From NCBI RefSeq assembly GCF_900107995.1, contig NZ_FNUM01000009.1:1-64000 (forward strand): 64,000 bases of DNA. The letters run 5' to 3'. The notes beneath the pieces are model-generated. The model was given only the letters and a program-made list of their open reading frames with translations, was not told where the DNA came from and made no database searches. The DNA is from Alcanivorax sp. DSM 26293. Its GTDB lineage: Bacteria > Pseudomonadota > Gammaproteobacteria > Pseudomonadales > Alcanivoracaceae. Both the position numbers and the translations under genes were made by a program. Positions 16,889 to 31,899 of this stretch are shown here, in pieces; position 1 is the first letter of the stretch; each line of letters begins with the position of its first letter.

Positions 16889-18589
16889 TTATCCCGGCAG
16901 CTTCAAACCGACCAGCACCACCTTGCCGTCTTCCACTGATCGCGCCCGCAAACGCAGGCCGCTAACGCGGACTGTATCACCTACCACAGTTTGCTTGCCG
17001 ACCTGTTTGGTAAACAGTTCGGCCACGGTCAGACCTTGCCATAGCGGTGGTGGCGGTTCCACGCCATAGATGGCGATTAACTGGGCCAGCGGTGTCTGGC
17101 CCAGGACAGTGAAATCGCCGTAATAGCGTTTCTCGTCGTGGCTCATCTTGTGGCACAGGTCGGACAGGGCGGACTTGTGGGACAGGGGCGCCAGCCAGGC
17201 GATCAGGTCGCCCGCTTCGATATCCGGGTTGTCACTCAGGCTGAGTACCTGTTGATTGCGGTAGAGAACCAGCGGTGTCCGTTTGTCTTCACTGAGCTCA
17301 GCCAGCGGTTTACCCACTGCCCGGGCACCGGCTTCCACTTCGAACTGCATCAGATAGCGGTCCCGCGGTGCGGCCAGCGGCACGGTCTGTTTCGGCTCGG
17401 TGGTGGGTGGCACCGACACTTTCAGTTTACGGGCGACGAATCGCAGGCTGGCACCCTGACCGAGCAGGGAAATCAGCACTACCACCAGGGTGATATCAAA
17501 CAGCAGATAGGTCTGCTCCACGCCGGCCAGCAACGGGAATACCGCCAGAACAATGGGCACCGCCCCGCGCAGGCCGGTCCAGGCGATAAAGGTTTCCTCC
17601 CGCCAGGTGAAACGGAACGGCAGCAGGCTCACCCACACGGCGATGGGACGCGCCAGCAGCATCAGGAAAGCGGCCACGGCCAGGGCCCAGGGCAGGTTTT
17701 CGGTAAGCCGGGACGGCGTCACCAGCAGGCCGAGGATCAGGAACATGCCGGACTGGGCCAGCCAGGCCATGGAATCCATGGCCTTGAGCACGTTATCGCC
17801 GGTGCCGCCACGGCGGTTGCCGGCCACCAGACCGGTCAGGTAGATGGCCAGAAAACCGGAGCCGCCCACCAGGTTGGTCAGTGCAAACACCATGGCGCCA
17901 CCACTGCACAGCAGCAAGGCATGCAACCCTTCGTTACTGCGTACCCGCAACAGCAATTCACTGATCACCGCCCCCAGCAGTAGGCCCAGCAGGGCGCCCA
18001 GGCCGAACTGTTGCAGCAGGGTCCACAGCATGCCCACACCCCAGTCCGCCGCCGGGTCCACCAGCAGACCGACCAGCATCAGGGTAATAAAGATGGCCAT
18101 GGGGTCGTTGAGACCGGATTCGATTTCCAGGGTGCTGGCCACCCGTTCGTTGAGGGTGACCCCGGCGCCCTTGATGACGCTGAATACCGCTGCCGCATCC
18201 GTGGAGCCAATAATGCCGCCCAGCAGCAGGCCCACCCGCCAGTCCACGCCCATCAGCCAGGTGGCAAAGGCCCCCACCAAGGCGGCGGAAATGGCCACCC
18301 CCAGGGTGGCCAGGCTGAGCGCCGGCTTCAGCCCCATGCGGAAGGTGCTAAGCCGGGTGCGCAGGCCGCCGTCCAGTAGAATCACCGCCAAGGCGATATT
18401 GCCGATCACATAGGCGGTGGAAAAATCGTCAAACTGGATGCCGCCGATGCCGTCTTCGCCGGCCAGCATCCCCACCACCAGGAAAATCAGCAACGATGGC
18501 ACCCCGAACCGGGCACTCAGCGAGCCCAGCAGCAGGCCGGTAAACATCAGGCCGGTGCCGATAAGAAGAAACAGGTTCAGAGAGTCCAA
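16889..18589 (-). CDS. nhaP2: K+/H+ antiporter, NhaP2/CvrA type
   Basis: A CPA1 transporter of 566 residues for potassium or sodium/proton exchange in cell-volume and pH control. About twelve hydrophobic helices cover residues 1-390, including the core motifs GNIALAVILLDGGLRT and ESGLNDPMAIF, where the Asp is the expected ion-binding residue. A cytoplasmic RCK-C-like domain (about 400-480) and a short C-terminal domain follow, as in CvrA. The only in-frame start fitting the family N-terminus (MDSLNLFLLIGTG) is TTG at 18589; the nearby ATG at 18600 is out of frame. A TTG start suggests modest translation. Confidence 0.9.
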   Translation of the reverse strand: MDSLNLFLLIGTGLMFTGLLLGSLSARFGVPSLLIFLVVGMLAGEDGIGGIQFDDFSTAYVIGNIALAVILLDGGLRTRLSTFRMGLKPALSLATLGVAISAALVGAFATWLMGVDWRVGLLLGGIIGSTDAAAVFSVIKGAGVTLNERVASTLEIESGLNDPMAIFITLMLVGLLVDPAADWGVGMLWTLLQQFGLGALLGLLLGAVISELLLRVRSNEGLHALLLCSGGAMVFALTNLVGGSGFLAIYLTGLVAGNRRGGTGDNVLKAMDSMAWLAQSGMFLILGLLVTPSRLTENLPWALAVAAFLMLLARPIAVWVSLLPFRFTWREETFIAWTGLRGAVPIVLAVFPLLAGVEQTYLLFDITLVVVLISLLGQGASLRFVARKLKVSVPPTTEPKQTVPLAAPRDRYLMQFEVEAGARAVGKPLAELSEDKRTPLVLYRNQQVLSLSDNPDIEAGDLIAWLAPLSHKSALSDLCHKMSHDEKRYYGDFTVLGQTPLAQLIAIYGVEPPPPLWQGLTVAELFTKQVGKQTVVGDTVRVSGLRLRARSVEDGKVVLVGLKLPG

Positions 18590-18795
18590 GCCGAATCCAT
18601 GCCAAGAGAGTCAGGGTTCTATAGTAGACTAGCTTACACGCAACTTGCTGCACGCTGCATGAAAGAGGTTTTCATCTTTAGCCGTAGGCGTGAGACGAAG
18701 CCGCGCCCCATGATATCTACAATGTCGCTGTAGGAACGGAGCGTAGCGAAGTAACGCACGTAGCGCAGTGCGGCCGAAAGGGTGAGCGAAGCGAA

Positions 18796-18945
18796 TAACT
18801 CCTCTTGAGGGACGAATCCGAGCTTGGGCGAGGAGGCAGGCCGTGCGGGTGCACCAATCACTCTGGTGATGCCGGGTATTGCTGATCGCCCTATCGGTCG
18901 ATTTCCACGCTGACGCGTGGTTCGTCCCTCAAGAGGAACTCCTAC
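18796..18945. repeat. REP-like pair, TTCCTCTTG class, in a compound repeat region
   Basis: AACTCCTCTTGAGGGACGAA at the left pairs with TTCGTCCCTCAAGAGGAACT before CCTAC at the right. Read on the reverse strand the right end is GTAGGAGTTCCTCTTGAGGG with a GTTCCTC/GAGGGAC hairpin. The interior holds GATCGCCCTATCGGTCGATT, the inverse of the core in 15738 and 42885. A further partial head GTAGGAACGGAGCG lies at 18730. Confidence 0.75.
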
Positions 18946-18985
18946 GGTGGCCTTGTGATGATCGCGAAGTGAATTTAGCTGTTGT

Positions 18986-19011
18986 GATCGCGCCGCCAGC
19001 GGCGCTCCTAC
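18986..19011 (-). repeat. solitary REP, GCGCGAT class, reverse orientation
   Basis: ATCGCGCCGCCAGCGGCGCT followed by CCTAC is a single half-element. It ends 24 bp before the -35 of the mnmG promoter. With the compound element upstream it fills most of the 530-bp gap between nhaP2 and mnmG. Confidence 0.8.
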
Positions 19012-19034
19012 AGTAAGGCGGGGTTGCACGGAGC

Positions 19035-19062
19035 TTGCAGCGTGAAGCATTGCCATTATACT
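19035..19062 (+). promoter_or_regulatory. sigma-70-like promoter for mnmG
   Basis: TTGCAG (19035-19040), a 16-bp spacer and TATACT (19057-19062). The expected start of transcription is near 19069, about 50 nt before the mnmG ATG. Confidence 0.5.
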
Positions 19063-19119
19063 AGCGCGCCCTTCTGGCTATATTTTGAACAGCAGGCCCC
19101 CTGCAAGGCGAGTGTTGAG

Positions 19120-21011
<1,892 letters not shown>

Positions 21012-21015
<4 letters not shown>

Positions 21016-21644
21016 CCCTTTCCACAACCTTATCCGACACCCTGGCCCGGGGTGTTGAGGCCCTGGGCCTGTCCCTCAGTGATGACCAGCAGCGCCAGCT
21101 GCTCGCGTACGTGGACCTGCTGGTGAAATGGAACCAGGCCTACAACCTCACTGCCATTCGTGATCCGGCAGAAATGGTGACCCGCCATCTGCTTGATTCC
21201 CTGGCCGTGCTGCCTTACCTGGCGGACACTGACACCCTGGACGTGGGCACCGGCGCCGGCATTCCCGGCATTATTCTGGCGGTGTCCCGTCCGCAGCAGG
21301 CATTTACCCTGCTGGATTCCAACGGCAAGAAAACCCGCTTCGTGCGTCAGGCCCGCCGTGAATTGGGGCTGGATAACGTGGAGGTTGTGCACGCCCGCGT
21401 GGAACAGTACGGTAAGAGCCCATCACAGATAATTTGCCGTGCCTTTGCCTCCTTGTCGGACATGCTGGCACTCATGGCGCCGATAATTACCGATAATACC
21501 CGGGTACTGGCCATGAAAGCGGCCAGCACAGAGCGGGAATTGGCGACCATGCCGCCGCACTGGCAAGGCAACCACCATAGTCTGACCATTCCCGGGCTCG
21601 ATGAACCCAGGACACTGGTGGTGGTACAACAGCGCAGCGATTGA
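21012..21644 (+). CDS. rsmG: 16S rRNA G527 N7-methyltransferase RsmG
   Basis: SAM-dependent methyltransferase of 210 residues acting on 16S rRNA G527. The SAM motif is [18 protein letters not shown] at about residues 74-91 and is preceded by [20 protein letters not shown], a family hallmark. It starts in the mnmG stop codon, so the two are translationally coupled. Confidence 0.96.
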
Positions 21645-21678
21645 AGGCCACCGGGGTGGCCTCCATAAGGAGACAGCA

Positions 21679-22476
21679 GTGACCACCGTATTTGCCGTAG
21701 CGAATCAGAAAGGCGGCGTGGGGAAGACCACCAGCAGTGTGAATCTGGCGGCGTCGCTGGCAGCCACCCGCAAGAAAGTGCTGTTGGTGGATATCGACCC
21801 CCAGGGCAATGCCACCACCGGCTCCGGGGTGGACAAGTTCGAGACGGATTACACCATCTACGATGTGCTCTGCGATGACGTGCCCATTGAGCAGGCGGTG
21901 ACCGGTACCCCGGAAGACTCCGGCTTTTCCCTGATCGCCGCCAATGGCGACCTGACCGCCGCGGAAGTCCAGCTGCTGGATCTGAAGTCCAAGGAATTCC
22001 GTCTGCGTAATGCCCTGGCGCGGATCCGTGACAACTATGATTACATCCTCATCGACTGCCCGCCGTCACTGAACATGCTGACTGTGAATGCGTTGACGGC
22101 GGCGGACTCGGTGATCGTGCCGATCCAGTGCGAGTACTACGCCCTGGAAGGCCTGACCGCGCTGATGAATACCATCGAAAAGATCCGCTCGGTCCTCAAT
22201 CCCAAGCTGCACATCGGCGGCCTGCTGCGCACCATGTACGACCCGCGCAACAGCCTGTCCAACGATGTGTCCAACCAGCTGATCAGCCACTTCGGCGACA
22301 AGGTGTATCGCACCATCATTCCGCGCAACGTGCGGCTGGCGGAAGCGCCCAGCCATGGTGCGCCGGTGATCACCTATGACCCCAAATCCCGTGGCGCAGT
22401 CAGTTATCTGGCCCTGGCCGGTGAGATCCTGCGTCGTGAGCAGGCCCTCAAGGCCCAGCCTGCAGCAGCTTCATAA
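21679..22476 (+). CDS. parA: chromosome-partitioning ATPase ParA (Soj)
   Basis: A 265-residue deviant Walker ATPase that binds nucleoid DNA and moves ParB-bound origins. KGGVGKTT occupies residues 11-18, with VDIDPQGNATTGSG as the Walker A' region and IDCPPSLNMLT as Walker B. GTG 21679 follows AAGGAGACAGCA; the longer frame opens inside rsmG and was rejected. It is followed after 13 bp by parB. Confidence 0.96.
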   Translation: MTTVFAVANQKGGVGKTTSSVNLAASLAATRKKVLLVDIDPQGNATTGSGVDKFETDYTIYDVLCDDVPIEQAVTGTPEDSGFSLIAANGDLTAAEVQLLDLKSKEFRLRNALARIRDNYDYILIDCPPSLNMLTVNALTAADSVIVPIQCEYYALEGLTALMNTIEKIRSVLNPKLHIGGLLRTMYDPRNSLSNDVSNQLISHFGDKVYRTIIPRNVRLAEAPSHGAPVITYDPKSRGAVSYLALAGEILRREQALKAQPAAAS

Positions 22477-22489
22477 GGAAAGAAAGATC

Positions 22490-23410
22490 ATGGCGGCAAA
22501 GCGTAAACGCGGTCTCAGCAAGGGCCTGGATGCCCTGCTCAGCAGCAGCGAGTCCTACCAGCAGCACCAGGACGAAGTGCGGATTCAGCAGCAGGCGGAA
22601 GACCGGGCCAGTGGCGTGGAGCATCCGCCCCGCGACGGCGAACTGCGCCACCTGCCGGTGGAATGCATGGAGCGCGGTCGCTACCAGCCGCGCCGGGACA
22701 TGTCCCCGGATGCCCTGGAAGAGTTGGCCGAGTCCATTCGTGCCCAGGGGGTCATGCAGCCCATCGTGGTGCGCCCCCTCGGTGAAAAGCGCTACGAGAT
22801 CATTGCCGGTGAACGCCGCTGGCGCGCCGCCAAGATGGCCGAGCTGGAGACCATCCCGGCGGTAATCCGCGAGGTGCCCGACGAAGCCGCCATTGCCATG
22901 GCGCTGATCGAGAATATCCAGCGGGAAAACCTCAATCCCATGGAAGAGGCCATCGCCCTGGGTCGCTTGAAGGAAGAATTCGGGCTCACCCACCAGCAGG
23001 TCGCTGACGCGGTGGGGAAATCCCGCGCCATGGTCACCAACCTGCTGCGCTTGATGAGCCTGGAATCCGACGTCAAGAAGCTGCTCGAACACGGTGACCT
23101 GGAAATGGGCCATGCCCGAGCGCTGTTGGCCCTCACGGGTAACAAGCAAGTGGAAGCGGCTCGCACCGTGGTGGCCAAGGGCCTGTCCGTGCGCCAGACC
23201 GAAGAACTGGTCCGGGATTTCGAAAAAGCCAAGCCCGCCAAGCCGGCACCGGTGAAGGAAGACCCCAACGTGAAAGCGTTGATCACCGACCTGTCCGACC
23301 GTCTGGGCGCGCCGGTGCAGATCCAGCAAGGCCAGGGCAACAAGGGCAAGCTGGTGATCAGCTACAACAACCTGGATGAACTGGACGGCATCCTGGCCCA
23401 CATCAAGTAA
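22490..23410 (+). CDS. parB: chromosome-partitioning protein ParB (Spo0J)
   Basis: A 306-residue CTP-dependent parS-binding clamp. The N-terminal KRGLSKGLDALLSSS region contacts ParA. The ParB/Sulfiredoxin motif GERRWRAAKMA and ENIQRENLNPMEEA lie in the first half, an HTH (GLTHQQVADAVGKSRAMVTNLLRL) in the middle and a dimerisation segment at the C-terminus. ATG 22490 follows AAGGAAAGAAAG. No parS site was found by eye near the operon. Confidence 0.96.
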   Translation: MAAKRKRGLSKGLDALLSSSESYQQHQDEVRIQQQAEDRASGVEHPPRDGELRHLPVECMERGRYQPRRDMSPDALEELAESIRAQGVMQPIVVRPLGEKRYEIIAGERRWRAAKMAELETIPAVIREVPDEAAIAMALIENIQRENLNPMEEAIALGRLKEEFGLTHQQVADAVGKSRAMVTNLLRLMSLESDVKKLLEHGDLEMGHARALLALTGNKQVEAARTVVAKGLSVRQTEELVRDFEKAKPAKPAPVKEDPNVKALITDLSDRLGAPVQIQQGQGNKGKLVISYNNLDELDGILAHIK

Positions 23411-23437
23411 TACGCCCGGAATCTCCAGGGAGGGGCA

Positions 23438-24565
23438 GTGGCACGCTTTCTTTACCGGGCCGAGGCCGATGGCCAGCCGGTATCCGGTATTCAGGATGCG
23501 AACAGCGCCGCCGAGGCGATGGCTTTGCTCAAGGCGCAGGGCCTGCAGTCCGTGCGTCTGCAAAATGATGCCATGAGTGCCGCCATGCCCCTGGATACCC
23601 GGGGTCTGGCAGACCGGGACTACGCCGAACTGCGCCACTCCTTTCAGGCCCGTCACGGGCTGCGCCCCTTTCTGTTGATGCTGTTCAGGCAAACCGGCTT
23701 GCTCTGGTTGTTGGCCGTGCCCGGGGCGGTGCTGCTGTGGCTGGTCGATTATCGACTCTGGGCCGGTCTGCTATTGCTGGTCCCTCTGACGGTGGCGGCC
23801 ATCGCCCTGTGGAAATACCGCGACGCCCGGGATTTTGATGCCATGCTGTCCGCCATTGCCCTGGGGCACTGGCAAAAAGCCACCTCCCTGGGGGACCGCC
23901 TGGGTCGCCGTATCCGCGATGAATCCGTGGCCATGGAATTGACGGTGCAGCGCGCCTGTGTGCAGGCGAGGGTCGGGGATACCGATGAGGCACTCGCCAC
24001 CCTGGCCCCCTGGCAGCCGGTCATGGATATGTTGATGCCGGGCATGTATGCCGCCCAGCAGGCCCGCGTCTACCTGGCGGCCCGGGAGCATGACGCCCAG
24101 CTATGCTGCCACCGCGAGGCCGTGGCGGCCTCGCAGCAGGACCCCGGCCAGACTCTGGATTATGCGCTGATGGAGGCCCGCTACGGATCCGCTGCCCGCG
24201 CCCACTGTCTGCTGCTGGAGGTGGACCCGGCGTTATTGCCGGAATACGGTGATGCCTTTGTGCCCTGGGTGGCGGGGATCGTGGCGTTACGCCAGGGTCG
24301 CAACGAAGCTGCCGCCGCCAGCCTTCGTCTGGCCCTGGACAAGCTGCAGCCACTGGCCGGTAATCCGGCGATATGGCCTGTCCTGGCCATGGTGGGGGGT
24401 GATGCTGCCCATGCGCTGCTGCGGCTTGAGCAGAGCCATGAGGCGGCGGCAATAGCGACAGCGGTATGGCCGGTGCTGGCGGTCCATGGGGACCAGGATC
24501 AGCTTGCGGCGTTGGCGCCGGTTTTGCCCGCCAACGGGTCGCGGGAGCCCCTGGCAAAAGGGTAA
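23438..24565 (+). CDS. conserved membrane protein with TPR-like C-terminus, function unknown
   Basis: A 375-residue protein, probably starting with GTG 23438 after AGGGAGGGGCA. The first 40 residues (RFLYRAEADGQPVSG, then an A-x-A-LL-QGL pattern) resemble the N-terminus of GspF-like type II secretion proteins, but the GspF domain itself is absent. Two hydrophobic helices at about residues 88-130 anchor it in the membrane. The remainder is Ala/Leu-rich helix pairs reminiscent of tetratricopeptide repeats. It lies 27 bp after parB, in the same direction, and is probably the last gene of the mnmG operon. Function cannot be assigned. Confidence 0.7.
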   Translation: MARFLYRAEADGQPVSGIQDANSAAEAMALLKAQGLQSVRLQNDAMSAAMPLDTRGLADRDYAELRHSFQARHGLRPFLLMLFRQTGLLWLLAVPGAVLLWLVDYRLWAGLLLLVPLTVAAIALWKYRDARDFDAMLSAIALGHWQKATSLGDRLGRRIRDESVAMELTVQRACVQARVGDTDEALATLAPWQPVMDMLMPGMYAAQQARVYLAAREHDAQLCCHREAVAASQQDPGQTLDYALMEARYGSAARAHCLLLEVDPALLPEYGDAFVPWVAGIVALRQGRNEAAAASLRLALDKLQPLAGNPAIWPVLAMVGGDAAHALLRLEQSHEAAAIATAVWPVLAVHGDQDQLAALAPVLPANGSREPLAKG

Positions 24566-24589
24566 ACAAAAAAAATTTAAAGTTTACCC
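24560..24589. repeat. perfect 8-bp inverted repeat over the stop codon
   Basis: GGGTAAAC and GTTTACCC flank an A/T-only 14-bp centre (A8 T3 A3). It covers the stop codon of the gene upstream and lies about 100 bp before the atp promoter. Without a clear T tract it is either a weak terminator or a protein-binding dyad. Confidence 0.5.
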
Positions 24590-24687
24590 AATTAACTGAA
24601 TCAAATTCATGATGGGCGTGGCCCCGCTCTCATTCTATTTGCCTTGCGCAATTGCTCTGACATTGACTAACAATCCGTCCAGTACGG

Positions 24688-24716
24688 TTGCCACATGGGT
24701 GCCAACTCCATATACT
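24688..24716 (+). promoter_or_regulatory. sigma-70-like promoter of the atp operon
   Basis: TTGCCA (24688-24693), a 17-bp spacer and TATACT (24711-24716). Spacing is optimal and each hexamer differs from consensus by one base. The expected leader to the atpI start is about 73 nt. Confidence 0.6.
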
Positions 24717-24795
24717 TCGCCGCGCTAAAGATCAGGGGTGCCCATGACCTTGCGCCTGGTGCGGCATCAACTTGCATCAGCCCAGAGGCTTCACG

Positions 24796-26149
<1,354 letters not shown>

Positions 26150-26175
26150 GATTTTTTAAACCGGTTTTTAATTAA

Positions 26176-26427
<252 letters not shown>

Positions 26428-26491
26428 ATCGCGCTTTACTTTTTAAGCCCCGATTTTGGGAAATCTAAGCAACGCGGATTGAGGTGTTGGC

Positions 26492-26962
26492 ATGAATATG
26501 AATGCGACACTAATTGGCCAGGCCATTTGGTTTGCCCTGTTTGTGTTCTTCTGCATGAAGTTCGTTTGGCCCCCGATTTCTCGGGCGCTCGATGAGCGTA
26601 AGCAGAAGATTGCCGAGGGCCTGAGTGCCGCGGATCGGGCAGAGCGTGATCTGGAACTGGCGCAGGAAAAGGCGACCGCCAATCTCAAAGAAGCGAAAGA
26701 GAAGGCGGCCGAAATTATTGATCAGGCCAATCGCCGGGCTAATCAGATTGTGGAAGAGGCTAAAGATGCAGCGCGCACCGAAGGTGAGCGTCTGGTAGCC
26801 AAAGCCCACTCTGAGATTGACCAAGAGGTTAATCAGGCTCGTGAGCAACTGCGGAAAGAAGTGGCAGCCCTGGCGCTGAGCGGTGCCGAAAAGGTACTGG
26901 CTGGCGAAGTTAACCAGGATGCGCACAAGCAGATGCTTGAGCAGCTGGCGGCTGAACTCTGA
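26492..26962 (+). CDS. atpF: F0F1 ATP synthase subunit b
   Basis: A 156-residue peripheral-stalk subunit: one N-terminal membrane helix ([18 protein letters not shown]) and a long charged coiled coil rich in Ala, Glu and Lys. Length equals the E. coli subunit. Confidence 0.96.
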   Translation: MNMNATLIGQAIWFALFVFFCMKFVWPPISRALDERKQKIAEGLSAADRAERDLELAQEKATANLKEAKEKAAEIIDQANRRANQIVEEAKDAARTEGERLVAKAHSEIDQEVNQAREQLRKEVAALALSGAEKVLAGEVNQDAHKQMLEQLAAEL

Positions 26963-26977
26963 GACTACGGGTAACTC

Positions 26978-27514
26978 ATGGCTGAACTGACCACCATCGC
27001 ACGCCCCTACGCCAAGGCCGCCTTTGTTTTTGCAAAGGAACAAGGTGACCTGGGCAAGTGGGAAAAGATGCTGGGCTTGGCAGCGGCAGTGGCAGGTGAT
27101 GCCACCATGCGTGCCTACCTTGACCAGCCGGAACTGGATGACGCTGCCAAGGTTTCTGCTTTTGCAGAAGTCTGTGGCGATGAACTCGACGAAAGTGGGC
27201 GTAATTTCATCGCCCAGCTGACGCAAAACAAGCGTCTGCCGCTTTTGCCGATCATCCTGCAACTGTTCCACGAGCTTCTGGCCCAGGAGCAGCGGTTCAC
27301 CGATGTGGAGCTTATCTCCGCATTCGATCTGGATGACGCTGCAACCGAGAAGCTGGTAACAGCGCTGAAGAAACGCCTTGGCACTGACGTGAATGTCACC
27401 ACGTCTGTGGACCAGTCCCTGATTGGAGGCGTGCTGGTGCGAGCCGGCGATACCGTAATTGATGGCAGTGTGCGTGGCCGACTAAACCGTCTGGCAGAGC
27501 AACTGAACTCTTGA
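26978..27514 (+). CDS. atpH: F0F1 ATP synthase subunit delta
   Basis: A 178-residue protein joining the peripheral stalk to the top of F1. [12 protein letters not shown] at the N-terminus and [20 protein letters not shown] near the C-terminus are family signatures. Spacing to atpF is 15 bp. Confidence 0.96.
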   Translation: MAELTTIARPYAKAAFVFAKEQGDLGKWEKMLGLAAAVAGDATMRAYLDQPELDDAAKVSAFAEVCGDELDESGRNFIAQLTQNKRLPLLPIILQLFHELLAQEQRFTDVELISAFDLDDAATEKLVTALKKRLGTDVNVTTSVDQSLIGGVLVRAGDTVIDGSVRGRLNRLAEQLNS

Positions 27515-27530
27515 GTTTGAGGGATTAGAG

Positions 27531-29075
27531 ATGCAGCAACTCAACCCGTCCGAAATCAGCGAGATTATCAAGTCGCGCATCGCGAAACTTGATACCTCCA
27601 CCGAAGCACGCAACGAGGGTACGGTGGTATCCGTATCCGATGGTATTGTGCGTATTCATGGTCTGGCCGACGTGATGTTCGGCGAGATGATCGAGTTTGA
27701 GGGCGGCATCTACGGCATGGCCCTTAACCTGGAGCAAGACTCTGTGGGTGCCGTGGTCCTGGGTGATTACCTGGGTCTGGCCGAAGGTCAAAAGGTACGT
27801 TGTACCGGCCGCATCCTGGAAGTACCGGTAGGTCCGGAACTGCTGGGTCGTGTGGTTGACGCCCTGGGTAACCCCATCGACGGCAAAGGCCCGGTCGACG
27901 CCAAGCAGACCGATGCGGTCGAGAAGGTAGCGCCCGGCGTTATCTGGCGTCGTGAAGTTAACGAGCCCGTCCAGACCGGCTACAAGTCTATCGATGCCAT
28001 GGTGCCGATCGGCCGTGGTCAGCGTGAGCTGATCATTGGTGACCGTCAGATTGGTAAGACGGCGGTCGCGGTTGATGCCATCATCAACCAGAAGAACTCC
28101 GGCATTAAGTGTGTCTACGTCGCCATCGGCCAGAAGCAGTCCACCATCGCTAACGTGGTGCGCAAGCTGGAAGAACACGGTGCCATGGACAACACCATCA
28201 TCGTTGCGGCTTCCGCTTCCGATCCGGCCTCCATGCAGTTCCTGGCAGCCTTTGCCGGTTGCACCATGGGCGAGTACTTCCGTGATCGCGGTGAAGATGC
28301 ACTGATCGTTTATGATGACCTGACCAAGCAAGCCTGGGCCTATCGTCAGATTTCCCTGCTGCTGCGTCGTCCTCCGGGTCGTGAAGCTTATCCTGGTGAC
28401 GTGTTCTACCTGCACTCCCGTCTGCTGGAGCGCGCCGCCAAGGTAAACGAAGAATACGTTGAGCAGTTCACCAACGGTGAAGTGAAAGGCAAGACCGGTT
28501 CCCTGACCGCACTGCCGATCATTGAAACCCAGGGTGGTGACGTGTCTGCCTTCGTACCGACCAACGTAATCTCCATTACTGATGGTCAGATCTTCCTGGA
28601 AACCGACCTGTTCAACTCCGGGATTCGTCCGGCGATGAACGCGGGTGTATCCGTATCCCGTGTGGGTGGTTCCGCGCAGACCAAGATCGTCAAGAAGCTC
28701 GGCGGTGGTATTCGTCTGGCACTGGCTCAGTACCGCGAACTGGCGGCCTTTGCCCAGTTCGCCTCTGACCTGGATGACTCCACTCGCGAACAGCTGGAGC
28801 ACGGTCAGGCCGTTACCGAGCTGATGAAACAGAAGCAGTACAGCCCCATGAGCGTTGCCGAGATGGGCGTTGTTCTGTACGCAGCGAACGAAGGCTACCT
28901 GAAAGGGATGGAAGTCGAGAAAATCGGCGCCTTCGAAGCGGCTCTGCTGGACTACATGAACAGCGAAAAGAAAGCGTTGATGGACAAAATCAACGAGAAG
29001 GGTGACTACAACGGCGAGATCGAAGCCGAGATCAAAGAATCTCTCGATCAGTTCAAAGCCACCCAGACCTGGTAA
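27531..29075 (+). CDS. atpA: F0F1 ATP synthase subunit alpha
   Basis: A 514-residue non-catalytic nucleotide-binding subunit of F1. The P-loop is GDRQIGKTA near residues 169-177; the family signature [17 protein letters not shown] lies near residue 370. [17 protein letters not shown] is the canonical start. Confidence 0.97.
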   Translation: MQQLNPSEISEIIKSRIAKLDTSTEARNEGTVVSVSDGIVRIHGLADVMFGEMIEFEGGIYGMALNLEQDSVGAVVLGDYLGLAEGQKVRCTGRILEVPVGPELLGRVVDALGNPIDGKGPVDAKQTDAVEKVAPGVIWRREVNEPVQTGYKSIDAMVPIGRGQRELIIGDRQIGKTAVAVDAIINQKNSGIKCVYVAIGQKQSTIANVVRKLEEHGAMDNTIIVAASASDPASMQFLAAFAGCTMGEYFRDRGEDALIVYDDLTKQAWAYRQISLLLRRPPGREAYPGDVFYLHSRLLERAAKVNEEYVEQFTNGEVKGKTGSLTALPIIETQGGDVSAFVPTNVISITDGQIFLETDLFNSGIRPAMNAGVSVSRVGGSAQTKIVKKLGGGIRLALAQYRELAAFAQFASDLDDSTREQLEHGQAVTELMKQKQYSPMSVAEMGVVLYAANEGYLKGMEVEKIGAFEAALLDYMNSEKKALMDKINEKGDYNGEIEAEIKESLDQFKATQTW

Positions 29076-29098
29076 TTCGCTGAAAAAGGGTACTTCCT

Positions 29099-29959
29099 AT
29101 GGCCAGCGGTAAAGAGATCAAAGGCAAAATTGCCAGCGTCCAGAGCACGAAGAAAATTACCCGTGCAATGGAAATGGTGGCAGCCTCCAAGATGCGTAAA
29201 GCGCAGGATCGTATGGCGGCAAGCAAGCCCTACGCGACTCGCATGCGTCAGGTGGTTGCACATCTGGCCAATGCCGATCTGGAATACCGGCACATTTACC
29301 TGCAAGAGCGGGAAGTGAAGAACGTTGGCTACATCGTGGTGACCTCCGACCGGGGTCTCTGCGGTGGCCTCAACGTGAATCTGCTCAAGAATGTCGTCAA
29401 AAGCGCGCGAGAGTGGGAAGAGCAAGGCGCCAAAGCCCAGTACTGTGTAGTGGGCTCCAAGGGTGTCAGCTTCTTCAAGAGCGTTGGCGGCAATGTGGAA
29501 GCGACAGTGTCCGGTCTGGGGGATACCCCGCACCTGAACGACCTGATCGGTTCCATCAAGGTAATGCTGGATGCCTACGAAAATGGTGAGATCGATCGCC
29601 TGTACATCGTGTACAACGAGTTCGTGAACACCATGACCCAGGCGCCCAAGAACATTCAGATGCTGCCGCTGGAACCGGCAGAAGATGAAGAGTTCAAGCG
29701 TCACTGGGACTACATTTACGAGCCTGCTCCGAAAGCACTGCTCGACGAGCTGCTGGTGCGGTTCATTGAGTCCCAGGTGTATCAGGGTGTGGTTGAAAAC
29801 AATGCCTGTGAGCAGGCAGCGCGAATGGTAGCGATGAAAGCGGCCAGTGATAACGCCGGCGACATCATTCGTGATCTGCAGCTGGTGTACAACAAGGCAC
29901 GCCAGGCTGCAATTACGCAGGAAATCTCCGAAATCGTTGGTGGTGCTGCTGCGGTCTGA
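29099..29959 (+). CDS. atpG: F0F1 ATP synthase subunit gamma
   Basis: The 286-residue central rotor shaft. The N-terminal helix [20 protein letters not shown] and the C-terminal helix containing [14 protein letters not shown] form the coiled coil inside F1; [10 protein letters not shown] is the usual middle motif. Confidence 0.97.
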   Translation: MASGKEIKGKIASVQSTKKITRAMEMVAASKMRKAQDRMAASKPYATRMRQVVAHLANADLEYRHIYLQEREVKNVGYIVVTSDRGLCGGLNVNLLKNVVKSAREWEEQGAKAQYCVVGSKGVSFFKSVGGNVEATVSGLGDTPHLNDLIGSIKVMLDAYENGEIDRLYIVYNEFVNTMTQAPKNIQMLPLEPAEDEEFKRHWDYIYEPAPKALLDELLVRFIESQVYQGVVENNACEQAARMVAMKAASDNAGDIIRDLQLVYNKARQAAITQEISEIVGGAAAV

Positions 29960-30005
29960 TTTGTCAGCAGGCTGGTAGAAAGAACGCGGCAAAAACGCAA
30001 GTTAA

Positions 30006-31400
<1,395 letters not shown>

Positions 31401-31421
31401 CCTGCACCGGGAGACAAGCAA

Positions 31422-31844
31422 ATGGCGATGACCGTGCATTGCGACATTGTTAGTGCAGAACGCCAGCTGTTCTCCGGTCTGGTTGAGATCGTGGTGGCCT
31501 CCGGTGTGGAAGGCGATCTCGGTATCATGCCGGGCCACGCCCCGCTGCTGACCCGGCTCAAGCCGGGTCCGGTACGGGTGAAGAAGCAGAATGGTGACGA
31601 AGAAGTGTTCTACGTATCCGGCGGTTTCCTGGAAGTGCAGCCGAAGCTGGTGACAGTGCTGGCAGATACCGCAGATCGCGCCGACAACATGGACGAAGCC
31701 GCTGCCGAGCAGGCCAAACAGCGTGCCAAAGAAGCGCTGGAAGGGAAGAATTCCGAAATGGATTACTCCCGTGCCGCCGCTACCCTGGCCGAGGCCGTGG
31801 CCCAGTTGCGCGCAATCCAACAGTTGAAGAAAAAAGGCCGGTAA
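31422..31844 (+). CDS. atpC: F0F1 ATP synthase subunit epsilon
   Basis: A 140-residue rotor subunit and ATPase inhibitor: N-terminal beta-sandwich ([14 protein letters not shown]-like region) and a C-terminal helical hairpin ending in [10 protein letters not shown]. It is the last gene of the operon, with a terminator 28 bp after the stop. Confidence 0.96.
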   Translation: MAMTVHCDIVSAERQLFSGLVEIVVASGVEGDLGIMPGHAPLLTRLKPGPVRVKKQNGDEEVFYVSGGFLEVQPKLVTVLADTADRADNMDEAAAEQAKQRAKEALEGKNSEMDYSRAAATLAEAVAQLRAIQQLKKKGR

Positions 31845-31872
31845 GCACCTTTTGCAAATCTTCAACACAGAG

Positions 31873-31899
31873 GGGGTAGCCAAGTGCTACCCTTTTTTG
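31873..31899 (+). terminator. atp operon terminator
   Basis: GGGTAGC and GCTACCC pair around CAAGT and are followed by T6. Confidence 0.88.
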
